Position numbers and translations under genes: made by a program
In this document: positions 22,011 to 27,836 of the stretch, piece after piece
Layout: each line of letters opens with the position of its first letter
Numbering within the stretch: the first letter of the stretch is position 1
The notes under the pieces: generated by a model
Told to the model about the DNA's origin: nothing
The model's database searches: none
Seen by the model: only the letters and a program-made list of their open reading frames with translations
Assembly: GCA_035632095.1 (NCBI GenBank)
Contig: DASQHM010000042.1
Span: forward strand, 1-27,836
Source of the DNA: DASQHM01 sp035632095
GTDB lineage: Bacteria > Pseudomonadota > Alphaproteobacteria > Ferrovibrionales > Ferrovibrionaceae
Length of the DNA stretch: 27,836 bases
Direction of reading: 5' to 3'

Positions 22011-23600
22011 ATGCCTGCCTCAATCACGCTATCCGGCCTTGCGTGGTCCACGCCTGACGGCGGGCCGCTCTTTTCCAACCTTGATCTGAGCTTCGACGCC
22101 GACCGGACCGGGCTTGTCGGCCGGAACGGCGTGGGAAAGTCCACGCTTTTGAAACTGATTTGCGGCCAACTGACGCCCCAAACCGGCACGGTCTCCGTCA
22201 CCGGCGCGTTGGGCGTGCTGCGCCAGGCCGTCCGGCTGGCACCTGGGGAAACGGTCGCGGACCTGTTCGGCGCGCAGGAAGGGCTGGCCCTGCTCCGCCG
22301 CGTGGAAGCCGGCACGGCCCGTGCCGAGGAACTTGGCCTCGCCGATTGGACTCTGGAAGCGCGCATGGCTTCCGCTCTCGGCCGCCTCGGGCTGGATACG
22401 CCGCCCGAAACGCCCATGGCGGCGCTTTCGGGCGGACAACACACGCGGGCCGCGCTGGCCGCCCTCGTCTTCGCGGAGCCCGATTTCATCCTGTTGGACG
22501 AACCGACCAACAACCTCGACCGGGACGGTCGCGATGCGGTGATCGGACTGCTCGCGAACTGGCGCGCCGGGGCGATCGTGGTCAGTCACGATCGGGAATT
22601 GCTCGAAACCATGGATGCCATTGTCGAGCTGTCCTCGCTAGGCGCCACGCGTTACGGCGGCAACTGGAGTCACTATCGCGAGCGCAAAGCCGTGCAGCTT
22701 GCGGTGGCGCGGCAGGATCTGGCGAACGCCGAAAGGCGCGTCGCAGAAGTCGCGCAAAGCGCTCAAGCGACGGCGGAGCGAAAGGCCCGCAAGGATCGCG
22801 CCGGGCAAAGGAAGCGCGCAAAGGGCGACATCCCGCGCATTCATCTGAACAGCCAGAAGGAACGGAGTGAGAATACGAGCGGCGAAAACGCCCGGCTGGC
22901 CGAACGCAGACGCGCGCAAGCGCTCGCCGATGTCGCCTCGGCCCGCGAGCGCATCGAGATCCTTCAGCCGCTATCCGTCGTTCTTTCTCCGACCGGCCTG
23001 CCGGCCAACAAGACGGTCCTCCGGATCGACGGCGCAAGCGTTGGCTATGCGCCGGATCGGCCGGTCATCGGCGACTTGTCATTCGCAATCGTCGGGCCGG
23101 AGCGCATTGCCGTCACCGGGCCGAACGGTTCCGGCAAAACGACGTTCCTCGCGCTCGTCACGGGACAATTGCGGCCGTGGGCCGGAACCGTGCGGGTCAT
23201 GACCGATTTCGCCATGCTCGACCAGCAGGTCGGCCTGCTCGATCCATCGGCGTCGATCCGGGACAATTTCCGGCGCATCAACCCGGAGGCGGACGAAAAC
23301 GCCTGCCGGGCCGCTCTTGCGCGGTTCATGTTTCGGGCCGACGCGTCGCTACAGCCGGTGGCCCGCCTAAGCGGCGGGCAGGTGCTGCGGGCGGGGCTCG
23401 CCTGCGTACTCGGAGGAACAAGACCGCCCCCGCTCCTGATCCTCGATGAACCGACGAACCACCTGGATATGCACTCGGTCGAAGCGGTCGAGGCCGGCTT
23501 GCGGGCCTATGACGGCGCGCTGCTGGTCGTCAGCCACGACGAGGCCTTTCTCGAAGCCATCGGGGTTTCGCGCCGCTTGGAGCTTGCTCCTCGCCGGTGA
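22011..23600 (+). CDS. ABC-F family ATPase
   Basis: Duplicated-ATPase ABC protein without membrane segments. ABC-F proteins act on the ribosome (translation factors or antibiotic protection). The preferred start gives MPASITLSG (529 residues); an in-frame ATG at 21942 would add 23 residues. Domain 1: Walker A GRNGVGKS (37-44), signature LSGGQ (139-143), Walker B ILLDEP (160-165). A basic, helical interdomain linker (about 225-320, rich in Lys/Arg/Ala/Gln) corresponds to the P-site tRNA-interaction motif. Domain 2: Walker A GPNGSGKT (370-377), LSGGQ (453-457), ILDEP (477-481). Both sites look catalytically complete. It is not clearly Uup, EttA, YbiT or YheS by eye. It lies on the opposite strand inside the binding-protein series. 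Confidence 0.93.
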   Translation: MPASITLSGLAWSTPDGGPLFSNLDLSFDADRTGLVGRNGVGKSTLLKLICGQLTPQTGTVSVTGALGVLRQAVRLAPGETVADLFGAQEGLALLRRVEAGTARAEELGLADWTLEARMASALGRLGLDTPPETPMAALSGGQHTRAALAALVFAEPDFILLDEPTNNLDRDGRDAVIGLLANWRAGAIVVSHDRELLETMDAIVELSSLGATRYGGNWSHYRERKAVQLAVARQDLANAERRVAEVAQSAQATAERKARKDRAGQRKRAKGDIPRIHLNSQKERSENTSGENARLAERRRAQALADVASARERIEILQPLSVVLSPTGLPANKTVLRIDGASVGYAPDRPVIGDLSFAIVGPERIAVTGPNGSGKTTFLALVTGQLRPWAGTVRVMTDFAMLDQQVGLLDPSASIRDNFRRINPEADENACRAALARFMFRADASLQPVARLSGGQVLRAGLACVLGGTRPPPLLILDEPTNHLDMHSVEAVEAGLRAYDGALLVVSHDEAFLEAIGVSRRLELAPRR

Positions 23601-23647
23601 CGGCCGAATGCTCCAGCCGCGTCGGGCGGCGGGCCGGAAAACACGAA

Positions 23648-23676
23648 TGGCGCCGGGGCATGTAACCCCGGCGCCA
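23648..23676 (-). terminator. Rho-independent terminator after binding-protein gene 3 (end of liv-fadD operon)
   Basis: TGGCGCCGGGG (23648-23658) and CCCCGGCGCCA (23666-23676) make a perfect 11-bp stem with loop CATGTAA. Read leftward it is followed by TTCGTGTTTTCC. It lies 30 bp after the stop of the gene at 23707. The same hairpin may stop rightward transcription from the ABC-F gene, but its rightward side is not T-rich. Confidence 0.7.
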
Positions 23677-23706
23677 CCGGCGACATCCGCTTGCGCGGCG
23701 GCGGTA

Positions 23707-24897
23707 TCAGTAGCCGATCGGATCGGTGAGCGAAATCCACTTGCCGCCCTTTACCTCGGCGACGAAGGACGAATTGGCGCCCTGGTGCTTGGTCGCGCTG
23801 AACGACACGTTTCCGGCGCCGAAGATGTCGTGATAGCCGTCGATCGACTCCAGGCCCTTGATGAACGTTTCCGTGTTCAAGTTGTTCCCGGCGCGATCAA
23901 GCGCAATCACCACCACGTCCATCAGCACCCAGCCGTAAACGGCGCCGATGTTCGGGTCGGAACCGTATTTCGCCTTGTACTTGTCCATCCAGGCGAGCAC
24001 TTCGGGTTTGGAGGATTCGCGATAGGGAATGGGATCGAGCCCCATGGCATAGAAGCCGTCGGTCACGCCGCCTTGAGCGCCGGCCACCGTCTGGTCGTAG
24101 CTCGACGAAGCGCCCAGGAAGTCCACGTTGGTCCAGCCGATTTTGCGGGCCGAGGAGTACGGGATGATCGCATCGCGCACGATCGTGCCCATGCCGATCA
24201 GATCGCACTTCGCGTCGCGCAGCTTGGTGATCTGGGCGGTGAAGTCGGTGTCGGTCGGTTTGTGGGTCGTGACTTCGGCCAGCTTCATGTTCAATGCCGC
24301 CACTTCGTCCTTGATGCCGGCGAACACTTCGGCGCCGAAGTCGGTGTCCTGATACATGGCGCAGATGTTTTTCTTGCCTTTCTGCTCCACCATCCATTTC
24401 ACGCCGGCGCGCATCTGGTCGTAGTACGTGGCGGCCAGCGCGAATTTCAGATGATTGAACGGCAGGAACATCTGCCGGGCCGCCGTGATCGGGAACATGT
24501 TCGGCACATTGGCCTTTAGCTGCTCGTCGAAGACCGCGTTGTTCATCGGCGTGCCGAGGCCGGCAACCATGGCGAAAATATTGTCGCGGTTGATCAGCTT
24601 GTTGACCGCCTGCACCGCCTTCGGAACCTGGTATCCCGTGTCCTCGACGACGAGCTTGATCTTGCGGCCGTGGATGCCGCCGGCCGCGTTGACTTCGTCG
24701 ATGCGCAGCCGAACCGCGTTGGTGACCGGAACGCCGAACGACGCCGCGACGCCCGACAGGTCGGTGTGGCTGCCGAGCACGATTTCGGTCTTGGTGACGC
24801 CGCGAACCTTCATGTCGTCGGCCCACGCGCCGCCTGCCGCGCCGACGCCGAGCGCCGCCGAACCGAGTATCAACCTGGTTACAAAGCCTGCACGCAT
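23707..24897 (-). CDS. Branched-chain-amino-acid-type ABC transporter substrate-binding protein (paralogue 3)
   Basis: LivK/HAAT periplasmic binding protein, 396 residues. The start ATG is preceded by an in-frame GTG; GGGAGG with six-base spacing favours the ATG. Signal peptide ending GAWA at about residue 27. It carries VLGSHTDLSGVAASFG, GYQVPKAVQAVNKL, QDTDFGAEVF, HKPTDTDF and the C-terminal HQGANSSFVAEVKGGKW, closely matching paralogue 2. Last gene of the leftward unit livG-livF-acyl-CoA synthetase-SBP, 78 bp after the synthetase and followed by a clear terminator. It is thus the most likely cognate receptor of this transporter. Ligand unknown. Confidence 0.94.
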   Translation of the reverse strand: MRAGFVTRLILGSAALGVGAAGGAWADDMKVRGVTKTEIVLGSHTDLSGVAASFGVPVTNAVRLRIDEVNAAGGIHGRKIKLVVEDTGYQVPKAVQAVNKLINRDNIFAMVAGLGTPMNNAVFDEQLKANVPNMFPITAARQMFLPFNHLKFALAATYYDQMRAGVKWMVEQKGKKNICAMYQDTDFGAEVFAGIKDEVAALNMKLAEVTTHKPTDTDFTAQITKLRDAKCDLIGMGTIVRDAIIPYSSARKIGWTNVDFLGASSSYDQTVAGAQGGVTDGFYAMGLDPIPYRESSKPEVLAWMDKYKAKYGSDPNIGAVYGWVLMDVVVIALDRAGNNLNTETFIKGLESIDGYHDIFGAGNVSFSATKHQGANSSFVAEVKGGKWISLTDPIGY

Positions 24898-24975
24898 CAC
24901 AATCCTCCCTCCTGGCCGCCCCGGGCTATCGTCGCGCCCGAAAGCGGCAATGTTGAACGTCCCGGCGTGAACCGC

Positions 24976-26823
24976 TCACGCCTCCTGATACATGGAATCG
25001 ATCAGATCCTTGTACTTCTGATTCACGAGCTTCCGCTTGAGCTTCATGGTCGGCGTCAGCTCGTCGTCTTCGGCCGTCAGTTCCTGCTCGATCAATCGGA
25101 ACCGCTTGACGGTCTCCACCCGCGCGAAGTTCTTGTTGACCTTCTCGATCTCGTCGCTGATCAGCGTCTGCACTTCCTTGGCGCGGCAGAGTGACGCGAA
25201 ATTCGTGAACGGCACATTGTGATCCTGGGCAAACTTCACGACGCTGTCATAGTCGATCATCACCAGGCTGGTCAGGAATTTGCGCCGGTCGCCGATGACG
25301 ATGGCATCGGAGATGTAAGGCGAGAACTTGAGCTGATTCTCGATCTCCGACGGAGTGATGTTCTTGCCGCCCGCCGTGATGATGATGTCCTTCATCCGGT
25401 CGGTGATCTTCACGAAACCTTCGTTGTCGATGAAGCCCACGTCGCCGGTATGAAGCCAGCCGTCGACGACGGTCTCGGCGGTCTTCTGCGGATTGTTGTA
25501 GTAACCGAGGAAGACGTGCGGCCCCTTCAGCAGGATTTCGCCTTCCGGCGAAATCTTCACCTCTGTATGCGGTTCGGCGATGCCGACCGTGCCGAGCTTC
25601 GTGCGGTTGCCCGGCATGAAGGTCGCCAGCCCGGTGTTCTCGGTCTGGCCGTAGACCTCGCGCATGTCGAGGCCGAGGGCCAGGTACCACTTGATCAGAT
25701 CGGGCGCGATCGGCGCGGCGCCGGTGCCGAGGAATTGCGCCCGCTCGAGCCCCAGCATCCGCTTGATGTTGGCCAGCACCAGCACGTCGGCGACCTTGAA
25801 CGCCAGGCGCAATAACAGCGACGGCGTCTCGCCCTTGATGCGCGCGTCGGCGATTTTCATGCCGATGCCCATGGCCAAGCGATAGGCGACCCGTCCGGCC
25901 CACGTCGCTTCCTTCATGCGGATGGCGATGCCGGAATAGAATTTCTCCCAGATGCGCGGCACGGCGAAGAACGTGGTCGGCTGCACTTCCCGGATGTTCT
26001 CGGGCACGGTCTCGACGCTTTCGGCGAAATTCACCACCGCGCCGGTCCTGAGCGGGACGAACGTGGTGAACGTGCGTTCGGCGATGTGGCAGAGCGGCAG
26101 GAACGAAAGCTGCTGGTCGCCCTCGTGCGCCGGGATCAGCTCCTCGCCGGTCACGATCTGGAACAGGATGTTGGAGTGGCTGATCATCGCGCCCTTGGGC
26201 GGGCCGGTGGTGCCCGACGTGTAGATCAGGATCGCGAGGTTGTTCGGCTTGGCGCTCTTGACCAGCTCTTCCCAGAGGCCCGGGTGCTGCTTTTCGTGCT
26301 CCTGGCCGAGCTTGATGAAGTCATCGAAGCTCATCACCTGCGGATCGCGGAAGTCGCGCAAGCCCTCCATGTCGTAGACGATGATCTTGGCGACCGTCGG
26401 GCAGCGTTCACGGACCTCAAGGATCTTGTCGAGCTGCTCTTCGTTCTCCGCAAAGAAGAAGCGTGTGCGCGAATCGTTGACGATGTACTCGACCTGCTTG
26501 GCCGAGTCGGTCGTGTAGACGCCGTTGGTCACGCCGCCCACGCCGAGCGTGCCGAGATCGGTATAGAGCCATTCGGGATTGTTCTCGGAGATGATCGAGA
26601 CCACATCGCCGGTCTTCAACCCGAGCGCCAGCAGGCCGTGGCCGGCCCATTTGGCGCGCTGGCCATATTCGGTCCAGGTGATGGAACGCCAGATGCCGAA
26701 GTCCTTCTCGCGGAGCGCGATCTTCGGCCCCCATTCGTGGACCCGCTTCCAGAACACCGCCGGCAAGGTATCGCAGCCCGCCACCTGGGCCGGCGCCGGC
26801 GCCTTGTTGAGCTGGATGTTCAT
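24976..26823 (-). CDS. Long-chain-type acyl-CoA synthetase (AMP-forming)
   Basis: ANL-family adenylating ligase of 615 residues that activates a carboxylic acid with ATP and CoA. The ATG giving MNIQLNKAP is preceded by GGGAGAG. The P-loop is YTSGTTGPPKG (from residue 201). The A5 region GQTEN, the A7 motif GWLHTGD (Asp461) and the A8 hinge KITDRMKD with GGKNITPSEIEN are all intact. Length and layout match the FadD15-like long-chain group often found inside LIV-type ABC clusters. It lies between livF (50-bp gap) and a binding protein (78-bp gap), so the imported compound or its degradation product is probably its substrate. Long-chain specificity is a family label, not shown here. Confidence 0.93.
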   Translation of the reverse strand: MNIQLNKAPAPAQVAGCDTLPAVFWKRVHEWGPKIALREKDFGIWRSITWTEYGQRAKWAGHGLLALGLKTGDVVSIISENNPEWLYTDLGTLGVGGVTNGVYTTDSAKQVEYIVNDSRTRFFFAENEEQLDKILEVRERCPTVAKIIVYDMEGLRDFRDPQVMSFDDFIKLGQEHEKQHPGLWEELVKSAKPNNLAILIYTSGTTGPPKGAMISHSNILFQIVTGEELIPAHEGDQQLSFLPLCHIAERTFTTFVPLRTGAVVNFAESVETVPENIREVQPTTFFAVPRIWEKFYSGIAIRMKEATWAGRVAYRLAMGIGMKIADARIKGETPSLLLRLAFKVADVLVLANIKRMLGLERAQFLGTGAAPIAPDLIKWYLALGLDMREVYGQTENTGLATFMPGNRTKLGTVGIAEPHTEVKISPEGEILLKGPHVFLGYYNNPQKTAETVVDGWLHTGDVGFIDNEGFVKITDRMKDIIITAGGKNITPSEIENQLKFSPYISDAIVIGDRRKFLTSLVMIDYDSVVKFAQDHNVPFTNFASLCRAKEVQTLISDEIEKVNKNFARVETVKRFRLIEQELTAEDDELTPTMKLKRKLVNQKYKDLIDSMYQEA

Positions 26824-26873
26824 GACCGCTTCTCTCCCTATGGCCGCGAGGCGTTCCACCTATTCGCAGCAGT

Positions 26874-27653
26874 TTACCGCCAAGTCTTGCGTTTCTTCCA
26901 CCGCCGCTTGCCGCGCACGCCGTGATCCTTGATGCCGAGATAGAACTCCTTGATGTCCTCTTTCTCGAGCAACTTGGCGCATGGATCCGCCATGACGATG
27001 CGCCCGACCTCGAGCACGTAGCCGTAGGCCGCCGTATGGAGTGCGACGTTGGCGTTCTGCTCAACCAGCAGGATCGTCGTTCCTTGCTCGCGGTTGATGC
27101 GGACGATGATGTCGAAGATTTCCTTCACCAACTTCGGCGACAGGCCGAGCGACGGTTCGTCGAGCAGCATCAGCTTCGGTTTCGCCATGAGCGCCCGGCT
27201 GATGGAAAGCATCTGCTGCTCGCCGCCGGAAAGCTGGCCGGCGCGCTGCTCGGCGCGCTCCTTGAGGACCGGGAAATAGTCGAAAACCAAGTCCAGATCG
27301 CGCGGGATGCCGTCGCGGTCGTGGCGCGAATAAGCACCCATCATCAGGTTCTCGCGCACGGTCAGGAACGGAAAGACCTCGCGGCCCTCGGGCACATGCC
27401 CGATGCCAAGGCGCATCACCTTGTCCGGATCCATCTTCTTGATGTCGCGGCCTTCGAAGATCACGGAGCCCTTTTGCGGGTCCATGACGCCGGAGATGGT
27501 CTTGAGGATCGTGGTCTTGCCCGCGCCATTGGCGCCGAGGATGGTGACAATGCCGCCGGCGGGCACCTCGAAGCTCACGCCGCGGATGGCCATGATCGGA
27601 CCGTAGTAGGTCTCGATGTTGCTGACTTTGAGCAGCGGCTCGGCCATTGCCAT
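26874..27653 (-). CDS. livF: LivF, branched-chain-amino-acid-type ABC transporter ATP-binding protein
   Basis: One of two ATPases of a HAAT/LIV importer, 259 residues. Walker A GANGAGKTT (40-48), signature LSGGEQQ (141-147), Walker B LMLLDEP (161-167) and the H-loop region after LLVEQN are intact; HVPEGREVFPFLTVREN is typical of LivF. The C-terminus is an unusual basic tail (GKRRWKKRKTWR), which I recall from LivF proteins in clusters with acyl-CoA synthetases. The ATG at 27653 overlaps the livG stop by one base (TGATG); the second ATG at 27647 has better spacing from GGAGG. Confidence 0.95.
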   Translation of the reverse strand: MAMAEPLLKVSNIETYYGPIMAIRGVSFEVPAGGIVTILGANGAGKTTILKTISGVMDPQKGSVIFEGRDIKKMDPDKVMRLGIGHVPEGREVFPFLTVRENLMMGAYSRHDRDGIPRDLDLVFDYFPVLKERAEQRAGQLSGGEQQMLSISRALMAKPKLMLLDEPSLGLSPKLVKEIFDIIVRINREQGTTILLVEQNANVALHTAAYGYVLEVGRIVMADPCAKLLEKEDIKEFYLGIKDHGVRGKRRWKKRKTWR

Positions 27654-27836
27654 CAGCCTCCGAGATAGGCGCGCACCACGTCGGGGTGGCTCTGCACCTC
27701 GCGTGCGGTGCCTTCGGCGAGCACGCGGCCGTAGTTCAGCGCCAGCACGCGGTGGGACACTTCGCTCACCAGGTTCATGTCGTGCTCGACCATCAGCACC
27801 GTGATGCCGAGATCGTTCTTGATGTCCTGGTTCCAG
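27653..27836 (-). CDS. livG: LivG-type ABC transporter ATP-binding protein (only the C-terminal 60 residues in window)
   Basis: The leftward frame entering from the right edge encodes WNQDIKNDLGITVLMVEHDM, then NLVSEVSHRVLALNYGRVLAEG and ends VVRAYLGG. The VEHDM H-loop and the YGRVLAEGT C-terminus are typical of LivG, the second ATPase of the LIV importer. The stop overlaps the livF start. The Walker motifs and the permeases livH/livM should lie beyond the window. Confidence 0.9.
   Translation of the reverse strand, partial: WNQDIKNDLGITVLMVEHDMNLVSEVSHRVLALNYGRVLAEGTAREVQSHPDVVRAYLGG

Noticed and set aside
22011..23600. ABC-F gene as the ATPase of the neighbouring transporter
   Set aside because: It has fused twin ATPase domains with a basic linker and no membrane partner, lies on the opposite strand, and livF/livG already supply the ATPases.

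Overview
The window is GC-rich, almost fully coding bacterial DNA with 25 protein genes (two cut by the window ends) and one tRNA. The gene families and their order point to an alphaproteobacterium, probably of the Hyphomicrobiales (Rhizobiales): hflK-hflC-degP beside mrp; glyQ-glyS-ppdK; S49 peptidase, TrmN6-like methyltransferase and DUF2007 gene divergent from a long-chain polyprenyl diphosphate synthase; and several LivK-type binding proteins. This placement is an inference from family knowledge. No database was searched.

Left part (1-9486): a leftward hflK-hflC-degP operon for membrane and envelope protein quality control diverges from mrp (Fe-S cluster carrier ATPase). The two promoters appear to share one overlapping -10 element. 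Downstream of mrp come a stand-alone cytochrome P450 and an AGE-family sugar epimerase/isomerase, which meets ppdK tail to tail with a 29-bp overlap.

Middle part (6718-16378): glyQ-glyS-ppdK form a tight leftward operon with 4-bp gaps (glycyl-tRNA synthetase and pyruvate phosphate dikinase). Upstream lie a MaoC-like hydratase, a small zinc-ribbon membrane protein, an S49 peptidase, a tRNA methyltransferase and a DUF2007 protein, all leftward. The polyprenyl diphosphate synthase gene runs rightward.

Translation block (16454-18278): tRNA-Pro(CGG) with a strong promoter, epmA (EF-P lysyl ligase) and divergent efp lie together. The tRNA has the 9-nt D-loop that EF-P is known to recognise, so substrate tRNA, factor and modifying enzyme sit within 2 kb. 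A DMT-family exporter follows, convergent with efp.

Right part (19271-27836): a branched-chain-amino-acid-type (LIV/HAAT) ABC transport region. It holds three paralogous periplasmic binding proteins, a long-chain-type acyl-CoA synthetase, livF and the 3' end of livG. The permeases should lie beyond the right edge. An ABC-F ATPase gene on the opposite strand splits the binding-protein series. A transporter coupled to CoA activation of a carboxylic acid is the most likely theme, but the substrate cannot be read from sequence.

I found no CRISPR array, insertion sequence, prophage or large non-coding region. The longest gap is about 235 bp (21775-22010).
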